This document shows positions 22,976 through 32,163 of a DNA stretch of 32,949 nt, in pieces; position 1 is the stretch's first letter; each line of letters opens with the position of its first letter. The stretch covers positions 1-32,949 of the forward strand of contig JAOAEA010000045.1 in the NCBI GenBank assembly GCA_026417035.1, written 5' to 3'. The position numbers and the translations under genes were made by a program. Origin of the DNA: Burkholderiales bacterium. GTDB taxonomy: Bacteria; Pseudomonadota; Gammaproteobacteria; Burkholderiales; SG8-39. The notes beneath the pieces are model-generated. The model ran no database searches. It had not been told where the DNA came from and was given only the letters and a program-made list of their open reading frames with translations.

Positions 22976-23218
22976 ATGGACGTCAAAGTGCTCGGCACGG
23001 GCTGTGCCAAATGCAGGACCACCGTTGCGCTGATCGCCGAGGTCGCGCGCGAGCAGGGGATCCCGGTCGAGATCGAGAAGGTCGAGGACCTCGCCGCGAT
23101 CTTGAACCACGGGGTGATGTCCACGCCCGGCGTGGTGATCGACGGGCAGGTGGTGCACGCGGGCGGCGTGCCGACCCGCGAGAAGGTCGCGCAGTGGCTG
23201 GCGGCGCGCCGCGGCTGA
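22976..23218 (+). CDS. Small thioredoxin-fold CxxC redox protein (TM0996/MTH895 type)
   Basis: An 80-residue protein with a single thioredoxin-like domain. It has a redox or metal-binding CAKC motif at 10-13 (GTGCAKCRTT) and the conserved STPGVVIDGQVVHAGGVP segment. These small proteins are often encoded beside DUF318 permeases, and may reduce the substrate or deliver it to the permease. The ATG lies behind AAGGAGA. The 234 bp between it and the permease hold no recognisable gene. Confidence 0.88.
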   Translation: MDVKVLGTGCAKCRTTVALIAEVAREQGIPVEIEKVEDLAAILNHGVMSTPGVVIDGQVVHAGGVPTREKVAQWLAARRG

Positions 23219-23278
23219 GGGGGCCGGCCGGGTGCACGGCGCGCTCGCGGTCGCCTTCCGGCGGTCAGGACCTTTCGA

Positions 23279-23284
23279 TAGAAT
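23279..23284 (+). promoter_or_regulatory. Candidate -10 element upstream of acr3
   Basis: TAGAAT matches five of six positions of the sigma70 -10 consensus in an otherwise GC-rich gap of 187 bp. The matching -35 (TTCCGG or CTTCCG) is poor. Flanking TTTC and GAAA form a partial palindrome that might be an operator. Confidence 0.35.
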
Positions 23285-23405
23285 TGGAAACGTCAGGCGT
23301 GGTGGCGAGCACGCGATGGCTCGGACGCGCGGGCGGGGCGCGGCGGGCGCGCGCGACTGCAGCGAACCGCCGGGAGCCGCGTGCGACGAGGCGTGAGGAC
23401 TGAGG

Positions 23406-24494
23406 ATGAGCGGCGAAACCCGTGCCATCACCGGGGAAAGGCCGGTCGCCGAGCCGGCGATCGGCTTCTTCGAGCGCTGGCTCACCCTTTGGGTGTTCCT
23501 GTGCATCGTCACGGGCATCGCGCTCGGGCAGGCGTTCCCCGGCCCGGTCGAAGCCCTCGGGCGCATGGAGATCGCGCGCGTCAACCTCCCGGTGGGGATC
23601 CTCATCTGGGTGATGATCGTCCCCATGCTGCTGCGCATCGACTTCGGCGCGCTCGGCCAGGTGCGCGCGCATGCGCGTGGCATCGGCGTCACGCTCGCCG
23701 TCAACTGGCTGGTGAAGCCGTTCTCGATGGCGCTGCTCGCGTGGATCTTCATCCGCCACGTGTTCGCGCCCTGGCTGCCCCCCGACCAGCTCGACAGCTA
23801 CGTCGCCGGGCTCATCCTGCTCGCCGCCGCGCCCTGCACCGCGATGGTGTTCGTGTGGAGCCAGCTCTGCCGCGGCGACCCGTATTTCACGCTGTCGCAG
23901 GTCGCGCTGAACGACACCATCATGATCTTCGCCTTCGCGCCCATCGTCGGGCTGCTGCTCGGGCTCTCCGCGATCACCGTGCCCTGGGACACGCTGCTCA
24001 CGTCGGTGGTGCTCTACATCGTGATCCCGGTGATCCTGGCGCAGCTGTGGCGCCGGGCGCTGCTCGCGAAGGGCGGCGAGCCCGCGCTCGCGGCGACGCT
24101 CGCGCGGATCCAGCCGTTCTCGGTCGCCGCGCTGCTCGTGACCCTGGTGCTCCTGTTCGCGTTCCAGGGCGGGCAGATCCTGCGCCAGCCGCTCGTGATC
24201 GCGATGCTCGCGGTGCCGATCGTGATCCAGGTGTACTTCAATTCGGCGCTCGCGTACTTCCTCAACCGCCGGTTGCGCGTCGCGCACTGCGTCGCCGGCC
24301 CCTCGGCCCTCATCGGCGCCAGCAACTTCTTCGAGCTCGCGGTGGCCGCGGCGATCAGCCTCTTCGGCTTCGAGTCCGGCGCCGCGCTCGCCACGGTGGT
24401 CGGGGTGCTGATCGAGGTGCCGGTGATGCTCTCGGTCGTGGCGATCGTCAACCGGACGGCGGTGGCATACGAGCAGCGGGTCGCCGTCCGCTGA
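23406..24494 (+). CDS. acr3: Acr3-family arsenite efflux permease
   Basis: A 362-residue inner-membrane transporter with about ten helices, in the BASS/Acr3 superfamily. ILLAAAPCTAMVFVWSQLCRGDPYFTLSQVALNDTI contains the conserved Cys of the Acr3 substrate path, and GPSALIGASNFFELAVAAAISLFG is the second-half signature. It exports As(III) produced by ArsC, or formed by ArrA and re-entering the cell. It is the last gene of the arsenic region. The ATG begins seven bases after GAGGACTGAGG. It is Acr3, not the unrelated ArsB. Confidence 0.95.
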   Translation: MSGETRAITGERPVAEPAIGFFERWLTLWVFLCIVTGIALGQAFPGPVEALGRMEIARVNLPVGILIWVMIVPMLLRIDFGALGQVRAHARGIGVTLAVNWLVKPFSMALLAWIFIRHVFAPWLPPDQLDSYVAGLILLAAAPCTAMVFVWSQLCRGDPYFTLSQVALNDTIMIFAFAPIVGLLLGLSAITVPWDTLLTSVVLYIVIPVILAQLWRRALLAKGGEPALAATLARIQPFSVAALLVTLVLLFAFQGGQILRQPLVIAMLAVPIVIQVYFNSALAYFLNRRLRVAHCVAGPSALIGASNFFELAVAAAISLFGFESGAALATVVGVLIEVPVMLSVVAIVNRTAVAYEQRVAVR

Positions 24495-24511
24495 GGGGCC
24501 GGCCCGCGGGG

Positions 24512-24529
24512 CTGTCATGTTTCTGTAAC
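24512..24529 (+). promoter_or_regulatory. Pho box upstream of pstS
   Basis: CTGTCAT-GTTT-CTGTAAC matches the direct-repeat PhoB consensus (two seven-base CTGTCAT repeats, four-base spacer). A weak -10 (TAGCCT, 24540-24545) follows at the canonical ten-base distance. This predicts induction of pstS by phosphate starvation. Confidence 0.8.
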
Positions 24530-24622
24530 CTGGCCACGGTAGCCTCGCGGCACTGGATCGATGGCGATCCCCGTGCCGGGCGGGAGCCCGGTCAGCGAAT
24601 CCCCTCAGACGGAAGGAACCCC

Positions 24623-25624
24623 ATGAAACTCATCCGGATTTCGGCCATCGCCGCGGCAGTCGCCGCCGCCCTGGCGTTCGCGCCCGTCGCGTCGGCACAG
24701 CAGAAGGTGGTGAAGATCGACGGCTCGAGCACCGTCTTCCCGGTGACCGAGGCGGTCGCCGAGGAATTCCAGAAGGCGAAGAAGGGCGCCGTGAACGTCA
24801 CCGTCGGCATCTCGGGCACGGGCGGCGGCTTCAAGAAGTTCTGCCGGGGCGAGACCGACATCTCGAACGCGAGCCGCCCCATCCTCAAGAAGGAGATGGA
24901 GGACTGCAAGGCGGCCGGCATCGAGTACTACGAGCTGCCGGTGGCGTTTGACGCGCTGACGGTGGTGGTGAACCCGAAGAACGCCTTCGTCAAGACGCTC
25001 ACCGTGGACGAGCTCAAGAAGATCTGGGAGCCGGGCGCGCAGGGCAAGGTGACCAAGTGGAACCAGGTGAACCCGGCGTGGCCGGACGCGCAGATGAAGC
25101 TGTTCGGGCCCGGCGCCGACTCCGGCACGTTCGACTACTTCACGGAGGCGGTGGTCGGCAAGGCGAAGTCGAGCCGCGGCGACTTCACCGCGTCGGAGGA
25201 CGACAACGTCCTCGTGCAGGGCGTCTCGCGCGACGTGAACGGGCTCGGCTATTTCGGGTTCGCCTACTACGTCGAGAACAAGGACAAGCTCAAGGCCGTG
25301 CCGATCGTGAACAGCAAGGGCCAGGCGGTGGAGCCCTCCATGGAATCGGTGCTCAAGGGCACCTACCAGCCGCTGTCGCGGCCGATCTTCATCTACGTGA
25401 ACGCCAAGTCGCTCGACAAACCCGAGGTGCGGGAGTTCGTCGAGTTCTACATGAAGAACGGCGCCAAGCTCGCCAAGGAAGTGAAGTACGTGCCGCTGCC
25501 GGACAGCGCCTACAAGACGGCGCTCGACCACGTGCAGAAGAGCAAGAAGGGCACGGTCTTCGGCGGTGTGCCCGAGGTCGGGATCACCATCGAAGAGCTG
25601 CTGAAGCGCGAAGCGTCGCTCTGA
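24623..25624 (+). CDS. pstS: Phosphate-binding periplasmic protein
   Basis: A 333-residue exported binding protein with a signal peptide ending PVASAQ. The mature start [22 protein letters not shown] and the [25 protein letters not shown] segment form the phosphate site of the PstS family. Later [16 protein letters not shown] closes the pocket. It delivers phosphate to PstCAB and discriminates more or less well against arsenate depending on the lineage. It has its own Pho box and a strong terminator after it. The ATG follows GGAAGGAA. Confidence 0.95.
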   Translation: MKLIRISAIAAAVAAALAFAPVASAQQKVVKIDGSSTVFPVTEAVAEEFQKAKKGAVNVTVGISGTGGGFKKFCRGETDISNASRPILKKEMEDCKAAGIEYYELPVAFDALTVVVNPKNAFVKTLTVDELKKIWEPGAQGKVTKWNQVNPAWPDAQMKLFGPGADSGTFDYFTEAVVGKAKSSRGDFTASEDDNVLVQGVSRDVNGLGYFGFAYYVENKDKLKAVPIVNSKGQAVEPSMESVLKGTYQPLSRPIFIYVNAKSLDKPEVREFVEFYMKNGAKLAKEVKYVPLPDSAYKTALDHVQKSKKGTVFGGVPEVGITIEELLKREASL

Positions 25625-25634
25625 CGGTGCCCGG

Positions 25635-25671
25635 GGGCCGGGGCGGCGCACCGCGCGCCCCGGCCCTTTTT
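25635..25671 (+). terminator. Intrinsic terminator between pstS and pstC
   Basis: GGGCCGGGGCG and CGCCCCGGCCC form an 11-base-pair stem with a ten-base loop, followed by TTTTT. It would let most transcripts stop after pstS, giving excess binding protein over the membrane transporter. Confidence 0.85.
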
Positions 25672-25710
25672 CGCGCCCTGGGCTAAACTCCGCCGCGTTC
25701 CCCCGAACCC

Positions 25711-26664
25711 ATGTCCGCCGTGCCGACCGACCGCGTCGCGACCATGACCGGCGAGGGCCTGACCGGCCAGCGCCTCGCCTACCGGCGAAGCCGGATCTGG
25801 ATCGAGAAGGCGATCGAGCTCTCGCTGTTCGGCACCGCGCTCATCTCCGTGTTCGTGACGATCGGCATCGTCTACGTCCTGGTGAGCGAGTCGGTGGAGT
25901 TCTTCCGGCACGTGCCCGTGCGGCAGTTCCTCACCGACACGCAGTGGACGCCGCTCTTCGACGACGCGCACTTCGGCATCATGGTGCTGCTCTCGGGAAC
26001 GCTCACCAGCTCGGCGGTGGCGCTCGCGATCGCCATCCCGCTCGGCACGATCATCGCCATCTATCTCTCCGAGTTCGCGCCCTTCAAGGTGCGCGAGGTC
26101 GCGAAGCCCTTCCTCGAGCTCCTCGGCGGCGTGCCGACGATCGTGTACGGCTACTTCGCGCTGCTGTTCGTCACGCCGCTCCTGCAGAAGCTCTACCCCG
26201 AATTGCCGGGGTTCAACCTGCTCGCCGCCGGCCTGGTGATGGGCATCATGATCATCCCCTACGTGAGCTCGATCAGCGAGGACGCGATGCGCGCCGTCCC
26301 GATGTCGCTGCGCGAGGGCTCGTACGCCATGGGCGCGACGCGCTACCAGACCGCGACCCGGGTGGTCGTCCCGGCGGCGTTCTCCGGGATCGCGTCGGCC
26401 TACATCCTCGGCATCTCCCGCGCGGTCGGCGAGACGATGATCCTCGCCGTCGCCGCGGGCATGCAGCCCAACCTCACGTTCAACCCGCTCGAGCCCGCGG
26501 CCACCATCACCGCCTACATCGTCCAGGTGGCGCTCGGCGATCTTCCGCACGGGTCGATCGGCTACCAGACGATCTTCGCCGCCGGCCTGACGCTGATGCT
26601 GATGACGCTCTTCTTCAACATCCTCGGCCACATGCTGCGCCGGCGCTTCCGGGAGGCCTACTGA
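25711..26664 (+). CDS. pstC: Phosphate ABC transporter permease PstC
   Basis: A 317-residue inner-membrane permease with about six helices. The binding-protein-dependent permease EAA loop appears as SISEDAMRAVPMSLREGSYAMGATRYQT, and FLELLGGVPTIVYGYFALLF is typical of PstC. An alternative start is the ATG at 25744, as neither has a strong ribosome site. It overlaps pstA at TGATG. A possible -10-like TAAACT (25684-25689) sits just upstream and might give some independent transcription. Confidence 0.95.
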   Translation: MSAVPTDRVATMTGEGLTGQRLAYRRSRIWIEKAIELSLFGTALISVFVTIGIVYVLVSESVEFFRHVPVRQFLTDTQWTPLFDDAHFGIMVLLSGTLTSSAVALAIAIPLGTIIAIYLSEFAPFKVREVAKPFLELLGGVPTIVYGYFALLFVTPLLQKLYPELPGFNLLAAGLVMGIMIIPYVSSISEDAMRAVPMSLREGSYAMGATRYQTATRVVVPAAFSGIASAYILGISRAVGETMILAVAAGMQPNLTFNPLEPAATITAYIVQVALGDLPHGSIGYQTIFAAGLTLMLMTLFFNILGHMLRRRFREAY

Positions 26665-27602
26665 TGAGCGCCGTCCCCGCGCACGTCGAGGAGCTCTCGA
26701 AGATCCGGGCCATCATCGCCCAGCACAAGCGCTGGGACGCGATCTTCGGCGTCGTCGGCATCCTCGCGCTCATGGTCGGCGTGCTCACGTTCGCGGCCCT
26801 GTTCGCGGACATGGCGATCCAGGGGCTCGGCCGGCTCGACTGGGACTTCTTCACCTCGTTCCCGTCGCGCAAGCCCGCGCAGGCGGGGATCCTGTCGGCC
26901 TGGGTGGGCTCGGCGCTGGTGATGGTCGTCACGGCCTTCTTCGCGGTGCCGCTCGGCGTCGGCGCGGGCGTCTACCTCGAGGAGTACGCGCCGCGCAACT
27001 GGGTGACGGACATCATCGAGATCAACATCACCAACCTCGCGGGCGTGCCCTCGATCGTGTACGGGCTGCTCGCGCTCGGGCTCTTCGTGTACCAGTTCGG
27101 CTTCGGCCAGAGCATCCTCTCGGCCGGCCTCACGCTCGCGCTCCTGATCCTGCCGGTGGTGATCGTCGCGACGCGCGAGGCGATCCGCGGCATCCCGCAG
27201 TCGATCCGCGAGGGCTCCTACGCGCTCGGCGCGACGCAGTGGCAGACGGTGCGCGACCACATCCTGCCGTACTCGTCGGCCGGGATCCTGACCGGCATCA
27301 TCATCGGCATGGCGCGCGCGATCGGCGAGACCGCGCCGATCATCACCATCGGGGCGCTCACCTTCATCGCGTTCCTGCCGCCGAGCCCGGTGGGCCCGGA
27401 GTTCCCGTTCGTCAACTTCCAGTGGCTGATGTCGCCGTTCACGGTGATGCCGATCCAGATGTTCAACTGGACCTCGCGGCCGGAGGCGGCGTTCCACGTC
27501 AATGCGGCGGCGGCCGGCTTCGTGCTCGTCATCATGACCCTCGCGATGAACGGGCTCGCGATCTGGCTGCGCTACCGGCTGCGCAAGAACATCAAGTGGT
27601 GA
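26664..27602 (+). CDS. pstA: Phosphate ABC transporter permease PstA
   Basis: A 312-residue inner-membrane permease partnering PstC. The segments [21 protein letters not shown] and [26 protein letters not shown] form the pore helix and EAA coupling loop. [17 protein letters not shown] is a conserved PstA motif. The ATG shares one base with the pstC stop codon, behind GGGAGGCC, so expression is coupled. Confidence 0.95.
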   Translation: MSAVPAHVEELSKIRAIIAQHKRWDAIFGVVGILALMVGVLTFAALFADMAIQGLGRLDWDFFTSFPSRKPAQAGILSAWVGSALVMVVTAFFAVPLGVGAGVYLEEYAPRNWVTDIIEINITNLAGVPSIVYGLLALGLFVYQFGFGQSILSAGLTLALLILPVVIVATREAIRGIPQSIREGSYALGATQWQTVRDHILPYSSAGILTGIIIGMARAIGETAPIITIGALTFIAFLPPSPVGPEFPFVNFQWLMSPFTVMPIQMFNWTSRPEAAFHVNAAAAGFVLVIMTLAMNGLAIWLRYRLRKNIKW

Positions 27603-27633
27603 GCCCGTGCCGCCACCCCTGCAGGGAACCGAC

Positions 27634-28416
27634 ATGACCGCGACCGAGACCGCCGTGCGCCCGAAGGCCGAAGTGCAGGACCTGAACTTCTACTACGGCG
27701 ACTTCAAGGCGCTGAAGGGCATCTCCATGCCGGTCCACGAGCGCAAGGTCACCGCGCTCATCGGCCCCTCCGGCTGCGGCAAGTCGACGCTGCTGCGCTG
27801 CTTCAACCGCATGCACGACCTCTACCCGGGCAACCGCTACGAGGGGGGCATCCGCCTGCACCCCGACGACATGAACCTGCTCGGGAAGGACGTCGACCCC
27901 ATCGAGGTGCGCATGCGCATCAGCATGGTGTTCCAGAAGCCCAACCCCTTCCCGAAGTCGATCTACGAGAACGTGGCCTACGGGCTGCGCGTGCGCGGCG
28001 AGCGCAGCAAGCGGCTGGTGGACGAGAAAGTGGAGCAGGCGCTGCGCGGCGCGGCGATCTGGGACGAGGTGAAGGACCGGCTCGACGACCTCGCCTTCAA
28101 CCTCTCCGGCGGCCAGCAGCAGCGGCTGTGCATCGCGCGGGCGCTCGCCACCGACCCGGAGATCCTGCTCTTCGACGAGCCCACCTCCGCGCTCGACCCG
28201 ATCGCGACGGCGAACATCGAGGAGCTGATCGCCGACCTGAAGCACAAGGTGACCATCCTCATCGTCACCCACAACATGCAGCAGGCGGCGCGCGTGTCCG
28301 ACTACACCGCCTACATGTATCTCGGCGAGCTCGTCGAGTACGGCGTGACCGACGAGATCTTCATCAAGCCGAAGAAGAAGGAGACCGAGGACTACATCAC
28401 CGGCCGCTTCGGCTGA
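27634..28416 (+). CDS. pstB: Phosphate ABC transporter ATPase PstB
   Basis: A 260-residue ATPase. Walker [10 protein letters not shown] is at 44-52, the signature LSGGQQQR near 158, Walker [13 protein letters not shown] near 178, and the H-loop [14 protein letters not shown] follows. [18 protein letters not shown] is specific to PstB. I chose the ATG at 27634 with AGGGAAC upstream. An in-frame GTG at 27607, five bases after pstA, is the alternative. phoU, which often follows pstB, is absent. Confidence 0.95.
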   Translation: MTATETAVRPKAEVQDLNFYYGDFKALKGISMPVHERKVTALIGPSGCGKSTLLRCFNRMHDLYPGNRYEGGIRLHPDDMNLLGKDVDPIEVRMRISMVFQKPNPFPKSIYENVAYGLRVRGERSKRLVDEKVEQALRGAAIWDEVKDRLDDLAFNLSGGQQQRLCIARALATDPEILLFDEPTSALDPIATANIEELIADLKHKVTILIVTHNMQQAARVSDYTAYMYLGELVEYGVTDEIFIKPKKKETEDYITGRFG

Positions 28417-28478
28417 AGGCCGGGACGGCCCCTCGAGCCAGACGGCCCCCGCGCGGGGTCGTGGTCGTCGGTGCCGGT

Positions 28479-28508
28479 TTGACGCTCGTCGGCGCGCGCC
28501 CGTAGACT
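28479..28508 (+). promoter_or_regulatory. Sigma70-type promoter before the E1 genes
   Basis: TTGACG and TAGACT with an 18-bp spacer lie 33 bp before the GTG start of the E1 alpha gene. This would begin a transcription unit separate from pstSCAB. Confidence 0.5.
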
Positions 28509-28540
28509 ACGCGGCTTTCGCGTCCCTGCGCGCGCTCCGC

Positions 28541-29548
28541 GTGACTCCGGAAAGGCTCCTCTCGCTCTACCGCACCATGGCGCTCATCCGCGCGTTCGAG
28601 AACGCCGCGGAGGAAGCGAGCCGGGGCGGCGTGGCCGCGTTCGGCGCGGCGGTCGGCGCCGAGGCGCGGGTGCGCGGCCCGCTGCACCTCTCGACCGGCC
28701 AGGAAGCCGTAGCCGCGGGCGTGTGCGCGAACCTGGAGCGCGCCGACCTCGTCACGTCCACGCACCGCGGCCACGGCCACACCCTCGCCAAGGGCGCCGA
28801 CCCGGCGCGGATGATGTGCGAGCTCTTCGGCCGCGCCACCGGCTACAACGGCGGCAAGGGTGGCTCGATGCACATCGCCGACTTCTCGGTCGGCATGCTC
28901 GGCGCGAACGGCGTGGTGGCTGCCGGCATCCCCATCGCGGCCGGCGCGGCGCACGCCATCAGGCTGCGCGGCGGGCGCGAGATCGTCGCCTGCTTCTTCG
29001 GCGACGGCGCGGTCAACCGCGGTCCCTTCCTCGAAGGGCTGAACTGGGCGCGAATCTACGCGCTGCCGGTGCTCTTCGTCTGCGAGGACAACCGCTACTC
29101 GGCGACCACGGCCACCGAGTCGATGACCGCCGGCGGCGGCGCGGCGGCGCGCGCGGCGAGCCTCGGCATCGCGGCGACGACGGTGGACGGCAACGACGTC
29201 GCCGCGGTGGACGAGGCGGCGGCCGAGCTCGTCGCGGCGGTGCGCGGCGGCGGCGGGCCGCGGCTGCTGCACGCGGTCACCTACCGGGTGAAGGGCCACG
29301 TGTCGGTGGATCCCGCGGCTTACCGCGATCCCGAGGAGGTGGCGCGCGCGCTTGCGCAGGATCCGCTCGCGGTGGCCGCGCGGCGGCTCGCCGCGTTCGG
29401 CGTCGCGGAAACCGAGCTCGCGCGCATCCGCGCCGCGGCCGAGGCGGAGATCGCCGCCGCGGTCGCCGCCGCCGACGCGGCGCCGTTTCCCGAGGCGGGG
29501 CTTGCCTACACGGACATCCAGGACGTCGGGAGCGGCCTGTGGCGGTGA
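28541..29548 (+). CDS. Thiamine-diphosphate dehydrogenase E1 component, alpha subunit
   Basis: A 335-residue subunit of a 2-oxoacid or acetoin dehydrogenase type E1. HLSTGQEAVAAG, THRGHGHTLAKG and GYNGGKGGSMH belong to the substrate channel. The thiamine-diphosphate motif is GDGAVNRGPFLEGLNWARIYALPVLFVCEDN (from about residue 154). The start is GTG. An in-frame ATG at 28577 would remove conserved N-terminal sequence. It overlaps the beta gene by one base. No E2 or E3 gene is nearby, and a TRAP transporter follows, so the substrate may be an imported organic acid or acetoin-like compound. This is not established. Confidence 0.85.
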   Translation: MTPERLLSLYRTMALIRAFENAAEEASRGGVAAFGAAVGAEARVRGPLHLSTGQEAVAAGVCANLERADLVTSTHRGHGHTLAKGADPARMMCELFGRATGYNGGKGGSMHIADFSVGMLGANGVVAAGIPIAAGAAHAIRLRGGREIVACFFGDGAVNRGPFLEGLNWARIYALPVLFVCEDNRYSATTATESMTAGGGAAARAASLGIAATTVDGNDVAAVDEAAAELVAAVRGGGGPRLLHAVTYRVKGHVSVDPAAYRDPEEVARALAQDPLAVAARRLAAFGVAETELARIRAAAEAEIAAAVAAADAAPFPEAGLAYTDIQDVGSGLWR

Positions 29549-30522
29549 TGACCTACGCCGAGGCCGCCGCAACGGCGCTCGCGGAGGCGATGCGCGCGGA
29601 CAGCCGCGTGGTCGCGCTGGGCGAGGACGTGGGCCGGGGCGGCATCTTCGGGCAGTACCGCGGCCTCGCGCGAGAGTTCGGCCCCGCGCGGGTGATCGAT
29701 ACCCCGATCTCCGAGGCGGCCATCATGGGCGCCGCCGTCGGCATGGCGCTCGCGGGCGCGCGGCCCGTGGTGGAGATGCGCGTCGCCGACTTCGCGCTGT
29801 GCGCCATGGACGAGCTCGTCAACCAGGCGGCGAAGGCGCGCTACATGTTCGGCGGCCAGGGGCGGGTGCCGCTCGTCGCGCGGCTGCCGATCGGCGTGTG
29901 GACCGCGTCCGCGGCGCAGCACTCGCAGTCGCTCGAGGCGTGGTTCGCGCACATCCCGGGCCTGGTCGTCGTGACGCCGGCGACGGCCGAGGACAACTAC
30001 CTGCTGCTGCGCGCCGCGATCGCCTGCGGGGACCCGGTCGTCTACATGGAGCACAAGGAGCTCTGGCCACTCCCGGGCGACGTCCGGCCAGGCGGGAGCG
30101 CCGCGCTCGGGCGCGCGACGGTCCTGCGCGAGGGCCGGGACGCGACGCTCGTCGCGTGGTCGCGCACCGTGCACGCGGCGCTCGCGGCGGCCGACACGCT
30201 CGCGAAGCGCGGAGTCTCCGTCGAGGTGGTCGATCTGCGCACGATCTGGCCCTGGGACCGCGAGACCGTGCTCGGCTCCGCCGCGAAGACCGGCCGCCTG
30301 CTGGTGGCGCACGAGGCCGTGCAGGCGGCCGGCTTCGGCGCGGAGATCGCCGCCACGGCCGCCGAAACCCTCGGCATCCCCGTGGCGCGGCTCGGCGGGC
30401 CGCGGATTCCGGTAGGCTACGCGCCGACGCTCGAGGCCGAGGCGCGCATCGACGCGGCGGCGATCGCCGCGCGCCTTGCAGACATGCTGGAACGGACGCG
30501 CCGCCGGCAGTCGGTGGCGTGA
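29548..30522 (+). CDS. Thiamine-diphosphate dehydrogenase E1 component, beta subunit
   Basis: A 324-residue beta subunit. VVALGEDVGRGGIFGQYRGL, IDTPISEAAIMGAAVGMALAGARPVVEM and ARLPIGVWTASAAQHSQSLEAWFAHIPGLVVV are hallmarks of the PDH, BCKDH and AcoB beta family, and the C-terminal VVDLRTIWPWDRETV is the transketolase C-domain. It is coupled to the alpha gene by TGATG. It forms the alpha2beta2 heterotetramer that decarboxylates the substrate and transfers an acyl group to a lipoyl E2, which must be encoded elsewhere. Confidence 0.88.
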   Translation: MTYAEAAATALAEAMRADSRVVALGEDVGRGGIFGQYRGLAREFGPARVIDTPISEAAIMGAAVGMALAGARPVVEMRVADFALCAMDELVNQAAKARYMFGGQGRVPLVARLPIGVWTASAAQHSQSLEAWFAHIPGLVVVTPATAEDNYLLLRAAIACGDPVVYMEHKELWPLPGDVRPGGSAALGRATVLREGRDATLVAWSRTVHAALAAADTLAKRGVSVEVVDLRTIWPWDRETVLGSAAKTGRLLVAHEAVQAAGFGAEIAATAAETLGIPVARLGGPRIPVGYAPTLEAEARIDAAAIAARLADMLERTRRRQSVA

Positions 30523-30562
30523 CGGCGCGAAAGAACGAACGAAGCGAAGGGAGGGAAGGCCC

Positions 30563-31591
30563 ATGAAGAAATCGCTGGCAGTGCTCGCCGCGGCCGTCGC
30601 GGCCGCCGTCGCCGCCCCCGCGGGCGCGCAGACGAAATACGCGCCGGAATACCGGCTCTCCACCGTCGTCGGCACCGCCTTCCCGTGGGGCAAGGGGGGC
30701 GAGATCTGGGCGAACAAGGTGCGCGAGTGCTCGAACGGCCGCATCAACATCAAGATGTACCCGGGCGCCGCGCTGGTCGCCGGCGACCAGACCCGCGAGT
30801 TCACCGCGATCCGCCAGGGCGTCATCGACCTCGCCATCGGCTCGACCATCAACTGGTCGCCGCAGGTGAAGGAGCTCAACCTCTTCTCGCTGCCGTTCCT
30901 GATGCCCGACTACCGGGCGATCGACGCCCTGACCCAGGGGCCGGTCGGCAAGGACATCTTCGCCATCCTGGAGAAGCAGGGCGTCGTGCCGCTCGCCTGG
31001 GGCGAGAACGGCTTCCGCGAAGTGACCAACTCGAAGCGGCCGATCCGCACCCCCGACGACATGAAGGGCCTCAAGTTCCGCGTCGTGGGCTCGCCGCTCT
31101 TCAACGACACGTTCACCGCGCTCGGCGCCAACCCGACGCAGATGAGCTGGGCCGACGCGCAGCCGGCGCTCGCCTCCGGCGCCGTAGACGGCCAGGAGAA
31201 CCCCCTCACGGTGTTCACGGCCGCGAAGCTGCAGAACGTGGGCCAGAAGAACGTCACCCTGTGGGGCTATGTCGCCGACCCGCTCATCTACGTGGTGAAC
31301 AAGGAAGTGTGGGCTTCGTGGACGCCCGAGGACCGCAAGTGCGTGCAGGAGGCCGCCGTCGCGGCCGGGCAGGAGAACATCCGGCTCGCGCGCGCCGGCC
31401 TGATCGCGCCCGACGACTCGATGGTGAAGACCGTCGAGGGCCTCGGCGTCAACGTGGTGCGGCTCACGCCCCAGGAACGCGAGGCCTTCGTGAAGGCGAC
31501 GCGCAAGGTCTACGACAAGTGGGCGAAGCAGATCGGGCCGGAGCTCGTGAAGAAGGCCGAGGCGTCCATCGCGGCGCGGCCGAAGAACTGA
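30563..31591 (+). CDS. dctP: TRAP transporter solute-binding protein (DctP family)
   Basis: A 342-residue periplasmic binding protein. The signal peptide is cleaved near PAGAQ. The DctP-family segments include YPGAALVAGDQTREFTAIRQGVIDLAIG, the conserved-arginine region MKGLKFRVVGSPLFNDTFTALGANPTQMSW and LASGAVDGQENPLTVF. Such proteins usually bind carboxylates through the conserved arginine. The ATG is behind GGGAGGGAAGG, 40 bp after the E1 beta gene. The substrate is unknown. Confidence 0.93.
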   Translation: MKKSLAVLAAAVAAAVAAPAGAQTKYAPEYRLSTVVGTAFPWGKGGEIWANKVRECSNGRINIKMYPGAALVAGDQTREFTAIRQGVIDLAIGSTINWSPQVKELNLFSLPFLMPDYRAIDALTQGPVGKDIFAILEKQGVVPLAWGENGFREVTNSKRPIRTPDDMKGLKFRVVGSPLFNDTFTALGANPTQMSWADAQPALASGAVDGQENPLTVFTAAKLQNVGQKNVTLWGYVADPLIYVVNKEVWASWTPEDRKCVQEAAVAAGQENIRLARAGLIAPDDSMVKTVEGLGVNVVRLTPQEREAFVKATRKVYDKWAKQIGPELVKKAEASIAARPKN

Positions 31592-31605
31592 GCGTGATCG
31601 GCCAC

Positions 31606-31640
31606 ACGCCGCCGCCGCTCGAGCCGGCGGCGTTTTTCTT
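31606..31640 (+). terminator. Intrinsic terminator after dctP
   Basis: ACGCCGCCG and CGGCGGCGT flank a ten-base loop, followed by TTTTTCTTT. It should raise the level of the binding protein relative to the membrane subunits encoded next. Confidence 0.82.
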
Positions 31641-31652
31641 TCCGGCGGGCGC

Positions 31653-32162
31653 ATGAGCGCACGGGAGCGCCGCCCGCCGAGCCTCGACCCGGCCGGCGAG
31701 CCGCGGGTGCCGGCGGCGATCGAGGAGGCGCTCGCCGCCGCGGCGCTCGCCGCGATCTGCCTCATCACCTTCGCGAACGTGGTCGTGCGCTACCTCACCG
31801 ACGAATCGTTCGCGTTCACCGAGGAGTTCTCGGTGTTCCTGATGGTGGTGCTCGCGTTCACCGGCGCGGCGGCGGCGTTCGCGAGGAACGCCAACATCCG
31901 GGTCACGTGGTTCGTCGAGAAGCTCGGCCACCGGCCGGCCCTGCGGGTCGAGCTCGCCATGATGGCGGTGAGCCTCGCGCTCTTCGCGCTGGTCGCCTTC
32001 TACGGGGTGCGCCTGGTCGCCGACGACGTCCGCTACGAGACGACGTCGCCCGGCATCGGCATCCCGCAGTGGGTCTATTCGGTGTGGCTGCCGGTGCTCG
32101 CGGCGGCCGTCGCGCTGCGCATCGCCGGCCGCATCGCCCGGCTGCGGCGTAAGGTGAGATAA
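31653..32162 (+). CDS. dctQ: TRAP transporter small membrane subunit (DctQ family)
   Basis: A 169-residue membrane protein with four helices. FANVVVRYLTDESFAFTEEFSVFLMVVLAFTGAAAAF is the DctQ-family core, followed by ANIRVTWFVEKL and a basic C-terminus. It pairs with DctM to form the transporter. The ATG at 31653 lies directly after the terminator. A weak ribosome site, GGCGGGC, is present. Confidence 0.9.
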   Translation: MSARERRPPSLDPAGEPRVPAAIEEALAAAALAAICLITFANVVVRYLTDESFAFTEEFSVFLMVVLAFTGAAAAFARNANIRVTWFVEKLGHRPALRVELAMMAVSLALFALVAFYGVRLVADDVRYETTSPGIGIPQWVYSVWLPVLAAAVALRIAGRIARLRRKVR

Positions 32163-32163
32163 G

